Below, one piece after another: positions 25,114-33,076 of a stretch of 64,000 nt of DNA. Position numbers and translations under genes: made by a program. The stretch comes from Arthrobacter psychrolactophilus (GTDB lineage Bacteria; Actinomycetota; Actinomycetes; Actinomycetales; Micrococcaceae), in the NCBI RefSeq assembly GCF_003219795.1, contig NZ_QJVC01000002.1, positions 228,092 to 292,091 on the forward strand, written 5' to 3'. The notes beneath the pieces were generated by a model. It was not told the origin of the DNA and did no database searches. It saw only the letters and a program-made list of their open reading frames with translations. Position 1 is the first letter of the stretch. The number at the start of each line of letters is the position of its first letter.

Positions 25114-26960
25114 AGTCCTGCCTCCTTCTCGTTGTCCGCGCCACCGGCGCTTGCGCCGGCGCTCACCAGCATGGTCATGGGTTCCTTGCCCTCAAGCATG
25201 GAGCCGAGCAGCTTTTGCGTATAGGGGTCCTGTGGGTTGCGGAGGATCTCGCGAACATCGCCCTCTTCCACCATGCGACCGTCCTGCATGACCGCTACCC
25301 GGTCGCACAGGTCAGCCACGACGCCGAAGTTGTGCGTCACCAAGATGACGCCAACATTGAGGCTCTTTTGCAGATCGCGGATCAAGTCCAAGACATCTGC
25401 CTGAACGGTCACATCGAGTGCCGTGGTGGGCTCATCGGCGATGATCAGATCGGGCTCACAGCTGATGGCGCCGGCGATGAGAACACGCTGTGCCATACCG
25501 CCGGAGACCTCATGCGGATAAGCGTTGAAGGTCTTTTCGGGGAACCGAATGCCGACGTCGTCGAGCAGTTTTAGTGCCCGCTTCTTGGCTTCGGATTTTG
25601 AGATCTTCAGGACGCGCACCATAGGGGTGACGAGCTGGTGCCCGATCGTGAAGGCCGGGTCCAGGTTGCTCATGGGTTCCTGCGGAATGTAGGAAATCCT
25701 CTTGCCGCGGAATTCGCTCAAGCGACTCTGGCTGACGCTGTCATCCGTGGGGGCAACCGTGTACTTACCATCGAACTGGATGCTACCGCCCACGATGCGG
25801 GCGGCCTCGGGCAAGAGCCCTAAGATCGAGAATGCGGTCTGGGACTTGCCCGATCCGGACTCTCCCACAATGCCCAGCACCTCACCACGATCAACGTGGA
25901 AGGACACATCGTCAACGACCTTCTTGACGGAGCCATCCGCCTGCGGGTAGCCAACACCAAGATGGGAGACCTTGACGAGGTGGTGCTCGGTTCCTGCCGC
26001 AACAGCTTCGTTCTGGGTGCGACCAGGCGCCGTACGGCTGTTCAAGGCTGCTACGGAGCCACGCTTGGCGGGCTTAATCTTCTCAGCATCTTCGAGTGCG
26101 TCACGGACCGCATTACCCAGCAGCACGAGGGCGCCGATGGTTAGGCCGATAGCGAGGGCCGGCCACAGCAACAGTGTGGGGTTGAGGTAAACGTTCTTGA
26201 AGCCTTCGCTGAGCATGACACCCCAGGTGGCAACCGTGGGATCACCCAAGCCCAAGAACTCCAGACCAGACTGAATGCTGATGGCTACACCGCAAACGAT
26301 CGCCGTCTGGATGATGATGGGGGCACGCACCACGGAGAAGATGTGGCGAGCAATGATGGAGGCATCGCTCAGGCCAGCTACTCGGGCGGCATCGACATAG
26401 AGTTCGTTGCGGACTGACTGGACGGCTGTCCTGGTCAGTCGGAAGTAGCCGGGGCTCAGCAAGATACCGAAGGCGACCATGGAGATCCAGACGGAGGGGC
26501 CGAAGGCGGCACGAACCGTCAACAGTACGATGATGCCGGGCAGCGCCATGAGGATGTTGACCACCCAGTTGGCGACGCCGTCGAACTTTCCGGCATAGTA
26601 GCCAGCGATCAGACCGGCGGGGAGGCCGATTCCCACAGCCACCGCGGCGCAGAGAAGTGCCGAGAGCAGCGTGGTGCGGGCACCAAAGACCAGGCGGCTC
26701 CACACATCACGACCCACGCTGTCGGTGCCGAGGAGGTTCGTGGAATCGGGGTTTGCGAGGGTCTTGCCAATGTTGGCAAAGTTCGGGTCAAAGGGGGCCA
26801 GGACATTGGCCAGGATGGCCAGAAGCACCACAAGGGTCAAAATTCCGACGGCGATCAGACCCATGGGGTTCTTGAGGATCTTCTTGATCACATGGGACCT
26901 GACGACGGTCCCCTTTTGTCCGACGTCGCTCTGATCGGCGAGGACTTCGATTTCACTCAT
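25110..26960 (-). CDS. Fused ABC permease (DppC-like) and ATP-binding protein (DppD-like)
   Basis: One 616-residue protein carries a DppC-type permease domain (residues 1 to about 290, TMs beginning VAVGILTLVVLLAILAN, with the EAA-like loop VRNELYVDAARVAGLSD). A linker then leads to a complete ABC ATPase domain from about residue 330, with Walker A GESGSGKSQT, signature VSGGMAQR and Walker B LIIADEPTTALD. The ATG at 26960 overlaps the stop of the upstream permease (ATGA). Such permease-ATPase fusions are known in actinobacterial dipeptide-type systems but are uncommon. No frameshift or stop lies at the junction. Confidence 0.87.
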   Translation of the reverse strand: MSEIEVLADQSDVGQKGTVVRSHVIKKILKNPMGLIAVGILTLVVLLAILANVLAPFDPNFANIGKTLANPDSTNLLGTDSVGRDVWSRLVFGARTTLLSALLCAAVAVGIGLPAGLIAGYYAGKFDGVANWVVNILMALPGIIVLLTVRAAFGPSVWISMVAFGILLSPGYFRLTRTAVQSVRNELYVDAARVAGLSDASIIARHIFSVVRAPIIIQTAIVCGVAISIQSGLEFLGLGDPTVATWGVMLSEGFKNVYLNPTLLLWPALAIGLTIGALVLLGNAVRDALEDAEKIKPAKRGSVAALNSRTAPGRTQNEAVAAGTEHHLVKVSHLGVGYPQADGSVKKVVDDVSFHVDRGEVLGIVGESGSGKSQTAFSILGLLPEAARIVGGSIQFDGKYTVAPTDDSVSQSRLSEFRGKRISYIPQEPMSNLDPAFTIGHQLVTPMVRVLKISKSEAKKRALKLLDDVGIRFPEKTFNAYPHEVSGGMAQRVLIAGAISCEPDLIIADEPTTALDVTVQADVLDLIRDLQKSLNVGVILVTHNFGVVADLCDRVAVMQDGRMVEEGDVREILRNPQDPYTQKLLGSMLEGKEPMTMLVSAGASAGGADNEKEAGL

Positions 26961-27898
26961 GAGACACGCACCTTGGGATTCAGCCAACCGTTGATGAGAT
27001 CCACCAAAAGGTTGACAATAATGACGATGACGACGGTGTAAAGAACCACACCCATGACGAGCGGGATATCGCCCATGGTGGTGGATTGGACGGCCAATGC
27101 GCCCATACCGGGGAGTGCGAAGATCTGCTCGATGATCACGACACCACCCAACATGCCGATGAATTGCAGGCTCAAGACGGTCAGCCCGGCCGGCGCGGCA
27201 CTGCGCAGGACGTGCTTGAACAAGATCTCGCGTTCGCTGATGCCGCGGCTGCGCAGGGTGCGGACATAGTCCTTTTCCAGCTGCTTGATGACGGCACTAC
27301 GGATCTGTTGAGCCGCGCTGGTCACACCGTTGATGACGATGGCCAGGACAGGAAGCGCAAGGGAGGCGATCCAGGCCGCGGAGCCCGAGTCCGGTGAGAT
27401 GCTGCTCGTTGCCGGGAAGAGCTTGAGCTGAATGGCAAAGACCGTCACCAAGATGATGGCCATGACGAAGCTGGGGATCGCGTCACCGATGACGGCGGCC
27501 GACTGTACGGCCTTGTCAATCCATCCGCGCTTCACAGCGGCTGCCATGCCGAGGGCCGTGGCAATAATCGCGATAAAAATGATGGACACGATGACCACGG
27601 TCAAGGTGACCGGAAGGCGTGTCATGAGAGCTCGAGCTACAGGCTCCGAGGTGAACCACGAGGTGCCAAGGTCACCGGTCAGTGCATGTCCGGCCCAGGC
27701 AAAGAAGCGTGGCAGGAGGGCCTGATCCAGGCCGAGTTCGATTTCCTTGGCGGCAACCTGTTCCTGGCTGGCAAATTCACCGAGGATGTTTCGGGCGATG
27801 TTGGCCGAGGAAAAGTAGAGAAGGAAGTAGGTGAGGAAGGAGATTGCGGCCAAGACAACAACGCCGGCGGCAAGCTTTCGCAATATAAACGTAACCAT
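26957..27898 (-). CDS. ABC transporter permease (OppB/DppB-like)
   Basis: About 313 residues with six membrane segments. The start MVTFILRKLAAGVVVLAAIS is typical of DppB, and the cytoplasmic EAA loop reads DYVRTLRSRGISEREILFKH, with NLLVDLINGWLNPKVRVS at the end. The ATG at 27898 was chosen because GGAG lies just upstream and the N-terminus then matches the family. It pairs with the fused permease-ATPase to form the membrane channel. A hairpin lies between it and the binding-protein gene upstream. Confidence 0.87.
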   Translation of the reverse strand: MVTFILRKLAAGVVVLAAISFLTYFLLYFSSANIARNILGEFASQEQVAAKEIELGLDQALLPRFFAWAGHALTGDLGTSWFTSEPVARALMTRLPVTLTVVIVSIIFIAIIATALGMAAAVKRGWIDKAVQSAAVIGDAIPSFVMAIILVTVFAIQLKLFPATSSISPDSGSAAWIASLALPVLAIVINGVTSAAQQIRSAVIKQLEKDYVRTLRSRGISEREILFKHVLRSAAPAGLTVLSLQFIGMLGGVVIIEQIFALPGMGALAVQSTTMGDIPLVMGVVLYTVVIVIIVNLLVDLINGWLNPKVRVS

Positions 27899-27935
27899 CA
27901 GTCGCTCCAGTGCGCTGGTCAGAAGGATAAGGGGA

Positions 27936-27972
27936 CGTTGGGAGACGGAGGATTGGGCTCCGTCTCCCAACG
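27936..27972 (-). terminator. Intercistronic attenuator hairpin
   Basis: A perfect 15-bp stem (GTTGGGAGACGGAG and its complement, plus one C-G pair) with a 7-nt loop sits 12 bp after the stop of the binding-protein gene. It probably gives excess binding protein over the permease and ATPase genes, as in many ABC operons. Confidence 0.65.
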
Positions 27973-27983
27973 AGCTGGGTCCG

Positions 27984-29507
27984 CTACTTGGCGGGGGCGT
28001 AGTTGTAGATCGAGGGGATTGCCTGCTGCAGCTGCGGCTCGACAGTGATCTTCTTGTTCGTCAAGTACATCTGGTTGAGGCGGAAGAACGGCACAAACCA
28101 GGCGTTGTCAGTCACGTACTTGTTGACGTCCTTGGCCTTTTCGGCACTCTGCTCGCCACCGTTCTGCACAGCGTCGATCATGGTTGCCAATTCCGGCGTC
28201 GTTGACTTGAAGGGGTTGTACAAGGCGGAGGTGGAAATCATCTGGTTGATGGCAACCCAGGGCTCTGCCTGGTACAGGTTGAAGACGGCTGCCGAGTACT
28301 TGGCTGCTGCCAGGTCCGGCACGTAGTTGGCAGCAGGAATGGTTTCCAGCTGCACCTTGATGCCGATGTCGCCCAGCTGCTGCTGGACGGTTGCCGTGAT
28401 CGCTTCGAAGCCGGTCATGGTCGGAATCTTCAGCTCAAATCCGTTGGGGTAGCCTGCTTCTGCCAGGAGCGCCTTAGCCTTGGCGGGATCGTACGGGTAG
28501 CTGCCATCCAACTCGTCAACATAGGCTCCACTTTCGGGGCCGAAGACCTGGTTGGTGGGCGTACCTTCGCCCAGGTACTGCTGCTCGAGAATCGTCTTGC
28601 GATCGAAGGCGTAGTTCATAGCCTGGCGGACCTTGGGGTTAGCCAGTTCCGGGGTGACCTTGCCGTCGCGGTCCATGAGCAACAGACCCTGCCAGTCAAC
28701 CTGGCTTGTTGTGAGGGTCAAGCCGGCGGCCACAGCCTGCTTGGACGTCTTGGGATCGAGCAGCGTGGCATCCACCTGACCGGAAACAATGGCGTTGGTG
28801 CGTGCCGTCACGTCCTGGAGGAACTTCATGGTGACCTTGTCAAACTTCTGCAGGTCCTTGTTCCAGTAATTGGCGCGCTTGGTGAAGACGTATTGTGAGC
28901 CCTTCACCGTGTTGGTGGTATCCAGTTCGTAAGGACCAGATCCTGCCGGAACCGTCTTGATGCCCGTGGTGCCCAGTGCTGCGGGGCTACCCATCAGGCC
29001 GGCGGCCAGGCTCAGGTAGTACGTGAAGGCCGGGTCCGGCTCGCTCAGGGTGACGGCCACGGTGGCGGGATCAACCACGGCCACGCTCTCCAGCGATGCG
29101 ACCTGGTAAGCGTCGCGACCCTTGGCCTTCTTGAAGTGGTCGAGGTTTGCCTTGACGGCTGTTGCGTCAAGCTTTGCGCCATCATTGAAGGTGACGTCGG
29201 TGCGCAGCTTGAGGGTCAAGACGGTGTTCTCAGCGTTGTACTCCCATGATTCGGCAATCATGGGCTTGAGCTCTCCGTCAGGTGCGCGAAGGATCAAGGT
29301 GTCATAAACGGCCTGGTAGTACGGCATCGTGTGACCGATGTGGGCATCAGCTGGTTCGAAGGACACGAGGTCCTGCAACAGGCCGATCGTCAGCGTGGTG
29401 GTAGCTGCGCCGCCGTTAGTGCTCGTACCGCCACCACCGCAAGCGGTGAGGGCAAGCGCCGCGGCCGTGAGGATGGCCATGACTGTGGATTTTGGACCAA
29501 ACTTCAT
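27984..29507 (-). CDS. ABC transporter substrate-binding lipoprotein (family 5, oligopeptide/glycoside type)
   Basis: This 507-residue family 5 binding protein has a lipoprotein signal ending LTAC (Cys23). Characteristic segments are LIGLLQDLVSFEPADAHIG-like start of the mature part, MIAESWEYNAENTVLTLKL, DVTFNDGAKLDATAVKANLD and VRQAMNYAFDRKTI. Family members bind peptides, nickel or oligosaccharides. Here the neighbours are all sugar enzymes. It is the first gene of the importer operon with an operator-containing promoter 80-120 bp upstream. Confidence 0.87.
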   Translation of the reverse strand: MKFGPKSTVMAILTAAALALTACGGGGTSTNGGAATTTLTIGLLQDLVSFEPADAHIGHTMPYYQAVYDTLILRAPDGELKPMIAESWEYNAENTVLTLKLRTDVTFNDGAKLDATAVKANLDHFKKAKGRDAYQVASLESVAVVDPATVAVTLSEPDPAFTYYLSLAAGLMGSPAALGTTGIKTVPAGSGPYELDTTNTVKGSQYVFTKRANYWNKDLQKFDKVTMKFLQDVTARTNAIVSGQVDATLLDPKTSKQAVAAGLTLTTSQVDWQGLLLMDRDGKVTPELANPKVRQAMNYAFDRKTILEQQYLGEGTPTNQVFGPESGAYVDELDGSYPYDPAKAKALLAEAGYPNGFELKIPTMTGFEAITATVQQQLGDIGIKVQLETIPAANYVPDLAAAKYSAAVFNLYQAEPWVAINQMISTSALYNPFKSTTPELATMIDAVQNGGEQSAEKAKDVNKYVTDNAWFVPFFRLNQMYLTNKKITVEPQLQQAIPSIYNYAPAK

Positions 29508-29587
29508 TGTTGGCTCCTTGGTTCATAAGGGATGAGGATCATTCAAAAATCAATGTGTCGCGCGCCACATTTGATGTTGTAAGGAAC

Positions 29588-29627
29588 ACGCTACTGCCCT
29601 TGCAATCATTTGGCAACCGATTGTCAT
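29588..29627 (-). promoter_or_regulatory. Promoter and LacI operator of the ABC importer operon
   Basis: The operator TTGGCAACCGATTGTCAT (29610-29627) contains the minus-strand -35 TTGCCA (29616-29611). Exactly 17 bp later is TAGCGT (29593-29588) as -10. LacI binding would block the -35 directly. Confidence 0.7.
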
Positions 29628-29696
29628 GAAATGCCGTAATTTGTTACCTACGCGAGATAGACGCTTGCAATCTAGGGGATTTTTAATGCCCTAGAG

Positions 29697-29737
29697 ATGG
29701 CAATTGATTGTTGTGAAAGATAACAATCAATTGCCAT
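29697..29737. terminator. Perfect 16-bp inverted repeat with operator-like arms
   Basis: ATGGCAATTGATTGTT (29697-29712) and its exact complement AACAATCAATTGCCAT (29722-29737) flank 9 nt, 23 bp after the stop of the second Gfo/Idh gene. It can form a terminator hairpin for that gene. Each arm also matches about 12 of 18 operator positions (compare TTGGCAACCGATTGTCAA), so it may bind LacI instead or as well. Confidence 0.6.
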
Positions 29738-29759
29738 CGACCCTCAGTGGAACAGGAGC

Positions 29760-30767
29760 TCAGGCGACGTGGACAAGACGCTCCGGGTAGCTTTGGGCAT
29801 AAACGTCCTTGATGATGCGCAGCGTCTTGAGTGCCTCGGCAGGGTCAATCCAGAACGGACCCTCCTGGTCAAGCTGGGCATAGAAGTCGGCAATGTACAG
29901 CTGGTGCGAAACACCCCAGTAGTCGCGCCCGCCCGACGCGGCACGACGTTCCTCGATAACTTCCACCCGACCGTCGTCGTGCGTAATGAGTAGGTCACCA
30001 CGCAGCTGCAAGGTGGCCTTCTCGGCAACGATGTCCACCGTGATCGGTGCGTTGACGGAGTTCGCCAGGGTGGCATAGAAAACGCTGCGCACCCCGTTGT
30101 CATGCGTCAGCACGATCTCGGCAGTGTCCTCCACCTCAATCGTCTCGCCCAACGCATGGGTGGCGGCATGCCCGGCGACCGAGCGCACCTCCCCCATCAT
30201 CCACTGCAGCAGATCGAGGGTGTGGATGGCTTGATTCATCAGCAAGCCACCACCGCCGCCAACCCAGCTCCCCCGCCACGGACGATTCTCATAGTACGAG
30301 GCGTCCCGGTGCCACATGACAGTTCCGGAGCCGCCCAAGATGGCGCCAAATTCGCCGTCCTTGAGTCGCTGAGCCATGGCCTGTACCGCCTGGTTGTAGC
30401 GGTTTTGGAAGCAAATCCCGATCCGGGCGGTGCTGGCCGCCGCGGCGGCAGCCAGCCGTTCGCCGTCGGCCAAGGTACTCGCCAGAGGCTTTTCGCTGAT
30501 GACATTCACGCCACGTTCCAGCGCTGCGATGGCCGGATCTGCGTGCTGATGGTGCGGCGTGCAAATATGTACGACGTCGAGGCTCACCTCATCCAGCAGC
30601 GTCGCTACATCCGCGTACCCCGGAACATTGTGCGCCGCCACGGCGGCTGCCAAGCGTTCCGGATCGGTGTCGCAGACGGCCACCAGCTCTGCGCCAGCAA
30701 TGGCGGCAAGTGCTTCGAAATGGACGGTGGCTACGTCTCCGCAACCAATAATGGCAACTCTGGGCAT
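29760..30767 (-). CDS. Gfo/Idh/MocA-family sugar oxidoreductase 2
   Basis: About 335 residues with a Rossmann start VAIIGCGDVATVHFEALAAI and the motif VISEKPLASTLADGE. The substrate-domain segment reads GGGGGLLMNQAIHTLDLLQW. The ATG at 30767 is preceded by AAGGAG at 5 nt. It is a distant paralogue of the oxidoreductase at 21989-23155 and is likewise paired with a TIM-barrel isomerase (30856-31704). A glucoside 3-dehydrogenase-like or cyclitol dehydrogenase activity is plausible but not proven. Confidence 0.83.
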   Translation of the reverse strand: MPRVAIIGCGDVATVHFEALAAIAGAELVAVCDTDPERLAAAVAAHNVPGYADVATLLDEVSLDVVHICTPHHQHADPAIAALERGVNVISEKPLASTLADGERLAAAAAASTARIGICFQNRYNQAVQAMAQRLKDGEFGAILGGSGTVMWHRDASYYENRPWRGSWVGGGGGLLMNQAIHTLDLLQWMMGEVRSVAGHAATHALGETIEVEDTAEIVLTHDNGVRSVFYATLANSVNAPITVDIVAEKATLQLRGDLLITHDDGRVEVIEERRAASGGRDYWGVSHQLYIADFYAQLDQEGPFWIDPAEALKTLRIIKDVYAQSYPERLVHVA

Positions 30768-30810
30768 GATGACTCCTTTGTCGGGGAAGAACATTAAAGG
30801 ACCTTAACGA

Positions 30811-30848
30811 GCTCTGGTTCGCGCGCATCGCTGCGCGCGAACCAGAGC
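30811..30848 (-). terminator. Intercistronic hairpin
   Basis: A perfect 16-bp GC-rich stem (GCTCTGGTTCGCGCGC and complement) with a 6-nt loop follows the isomerase 2 stop by 7 bp. No U-tract is present, so partial termination or mRNA stabilisation before the second Gfo/Idh gene is likely. Confidence 0.6.
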
Positions 30849-30855
30849 GGACAAC

Positions 30856-31704
30856 TTAGGCCAGCGTGATGCCGATGGCGTCGGTTGCCGAGCGGAAGGC
30901 GCGGGCGGCCTCACCGAAGGCAGCCGGGCCGGAGAATCCACCCAGTTCATGCTGCGCGGCCAGGTGCGGTTCCAAGGAGGCAAAGCCCGTGTAGCCATCC
31001 TCGCTCAGGGCCGTGAGGGTTTCCACGAGCTGACCGTCGCCCTGACCCGTGGGGACTACTTCACCACTGCCGGCAATGGCGTCCTTGACCTGAAGGTAGT
31101 CCAGGTAGGGGCGCAGCATGGCGTAAGCATCGGTGAAGGGCTTGACGCCGACCTGCACAAAGTTGGCGTTGTCCCAGGCTGCCCGCAGGGCCGGCGAGTT
31201 GACGGTTTCCAGAAGGTCCAGGACACGCTCGGGGGTATCGCCGTAGATGTCTTTTTCGTTTTCGTGGATCAAGATGACGCCTGCTTTTTCAGCTTCTGCG
31301 GCGAGCAGTGTCATGCGCTCCATGACGGCGTCGCGAATATCCTCGGGGCTCTGGTCGGCTGCCCGGAAGTAGGAGAACATGCGAATGTAGCGAGCGTCGA
31401 GTGCCTTGGTGACCTCGATGATGCGGCGCAGGCGGCCTACCTCGTGAGCGGCGGGCAGGCTGATGTCTACCTTGCCGATAGGACTGGCGACGGCAGAGAC
31501 CTTTAGGCCTGACGCGTCGAGGACGCTCTTCAGCTCGGCAACCTGAGCGTCATCGAGTTCCACTACATTGACGCCCCAAGCGCTGCGCACCTCAATGTGC
31601 GAGGCACCCAAGGACAGCATGACGGCCGCCTGAATTTTCGGATCCGGATCAATTTCATCGCCAAATCCAGAAAGGATCCAGGTGGGTTTTTGTGCGCTGC
31701 TCAT
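30856..31704 (-). CDS. Sugar phosphate isomerase/epimerase (TIM barrel) 2
   Basis: About 282 residues of the xylose-isomerase-like TIM barrel family. WILSGFGDEIDPDPK lies at the N-terminus, then LGASHIEVRSAWGVN, ILIHENEKDIYGDTPERVLD and LRAAWDNANFVQVGV, giving Glu, His and Asp metal-ligand candidates on successive strands. The ATG at 31704 follows GGAGGA. It is the first gene of a two-gene unit with the Gfo/Idh gene downstream, driven by the divergent promoter at 31811-31839. Confidence 0.8.
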   Translation of the reverse strand: MSSAQKPTWILSGFGDEIDPDPKIQAAVMLSLGASHIEVRSAWGVNVVELDDAQVAELKSVLDASGLKVSAVASPIGKVDISLPAAHEVGRLRRIIEVTKALDARYIRMFSYFRAADQSPEDIRDAVMERMTLLAAEAEKAGVILIHENEKDIYGDTPERVLDLLETVNSPALRAAWDNANFVQVGVKPFTDAYAMLRPYLDYLQVKDAIAGSGEVVPTGQGDGQLVETLTALSEDGYTGFASLEPHLAAQHELGGFSGPAAFGEAARAFRSATDAIGITLA

Positions 31705-31810
31705 GGGAATTCCTCCAAGTGGTTTGTCGTTGCGCGATGCTTTCGGACCAGCGGGACCCATGAGGGACGCCGCGTACCGTGACTCACTTCACACAATGGC
31801 TATTGTGAAA

Positions 31811-31872
31811 AGTTTAGTCCCGAAACAACTTTTTGACAACCGATTGCCATTTCTAGCCAAAAACCGTATTCT
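31811..31872. promoter_or_regulatory. Divergent promoters sharing one LacI operator
   Basis: The operator TTGACAACCGATTGCCAT (31833-31850) supplies both -35 elements. On the minus strand TTGTCA (31839-31834) is followed after 17 bp by TAAACT (31816-31811) for the isomerase 2 operon. On the plus strand TTGCCA (31844-31849) is followed after 17 bp by TATTCT (31867-31872) for lacI2. Confidence 0.78.
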
Positions 31873-31956
31873 TGCGGCTAAGGACAGTGCTGTCCATCAC
31901 ATTTTTAGCGTTGGTGCCGAACGGCGCCCACTCGCCTCATCACAAGGACGTGCCTC

Positions 31957-33003
31957 ATGAGTGCTCCCCCCAGCACCTCCAGCAGCGGTTTTAACGCTGC
32001 CGCCGGGAAGCCTGCCACTATTCACGACGTCGCCGCGCTTTCCGGCGTCGCCGCCTCAACGGTGTCACGCGCCCTTTCCACGCCAGGCCGCGTCAATTTC
32101 CGCACGCGAGCACGCATCGAGGCCGCCGCAGCTGAACTCAAGTACATTCCCAACGCCCAGGCCAAGGCGCTTAGTTCGGGCCGTACGAAGGCTGTCGCGG
32201 TGCTCGTTGCCGATATTACAAACCCGTTTTATTTCGACATCATCCGGGGCACACAGTTGCAACTCAAGGCTGCCGGTTACACCCAGCTCCTCGTGGACAC
32301 GGAAGAGTCCGAGGAGGTGGAAGCCAATAGCATCGAGCAAATGTTGCAGACGGCCGACGGCGTGATTCTGACGGCCTCGCGCCTCAGCGAAGAGGCGCTG
32401 ACGCTGTCCGCAACCAAGATGCCTTTGGTGACGATCAACCGCCAGGTCACAGGCATCCCTTCAGTCATTCTGGACACCCCCACCGCCACAAATCAGGCTC
32501 TTGACCACCTCATTTCCCTAGGCCATTCGCAGATTGCCTACCTGGGCGGGCCAGCGTCGTCGAACTCCAATATCCGCCGTTGGGAGGCCTTGAATGCTGC
32601 GGCCAAGGAACGTGGCGTGGAGGTCTTGAAGCTGGGGCCTTTTGCTCCTCGGACGTACGCCGGAGCTGCCGCTGCGGATGCCCTCGTGCACTCTGGGGCA
32701 ACCGCTGGAATCGTCTTCAATGACCTCATTGCTATTGGCATGCTCCAGCGTCTGCAAGCCCGCGGCGTCCGTGTTCCGCAAGATATCAGCATCGTAGGAT
32801 GTGACGATATTTTTGGGGCCGACTTCTGCAGCCCGCCGCTGACGACCGTGACGGCCCCCGTTGAACAGGCAGGGCGTGTGGCCGTCACGATGTTGTTGAG
32901 CCAGATCAATCCCACGCTCGGCACACTCCCCCGGCAGCAGTCTGTGCTGCCAACTCACCTCACGATCCGAGGATCCACCGGCCCTGCCGCTGTCCCCAGC
33001 TGA
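31957..33003 (+). CDS. LacI-family regulator 2
   Basis: The 348-residue product has the DNA-binding helix region ATIHDVAALSGVAASTVSRA followed by LSTPGRVNFRT. The effector domain includes AVLVADITNPFYFDIIRG and ends with FGADFCSPPLTTV. It closely resembles lacI1 (20831-21883), so both probably recognise the same 18-bp sites. It is transcribed away from the isomerase/Gfo operon and shares its operator with it, which predicts autorepression. The effector is probably a sugar acid or glycoside. Confidence 0.87.
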   Translation: MSAPPSTSSSGFNAAAGKPATIHDVAALSGVAASTVSRALSTPGRVNFRTRARIEAAAAELKYIPNAQAKALSSGRTKAVAVLVADITNPFYFDIIRGTQLQLKAAGYTQLLVDTEESEEVEANSIEQMLQTADGVILTASRLSEEALTLSATKMPLVTINRQVTGIPSVILDTPTATNQALDHLISLGHSQIAYLGGPASSNSNIRRWEALNAAAKERGVEVLKLGPFAPRTYAGAAAADALVHSGATAGIVFNDLIAIGMLQRLQARGVRVPQDISIVGCDDIFGADFCSPPLTTVTAPVEQAGRVAVTMLLSQINPTLGTLPRQQSVLPTHLTIRGSTGPAAVPS

Positions 33004-33009
33004 TGAGTA

Positions 33010-33051
33010 ACAAAAAGGCCCCCGTGCCAGCAGCCAACTGCCGGCACGAGA
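33010..33051. terminator. Possible terminator between lacI2 and the convergent MFS gene
   Basis: An imperfect stem, AGGC-CGTGCC paired with GGCACG-GCCT, with an upstream A-run lies in the 73-bp convergent gap. Confidence 0.35.
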
Positions 33052-33076
33052 GCCTAGAGGTACAACGGATCTTGCC

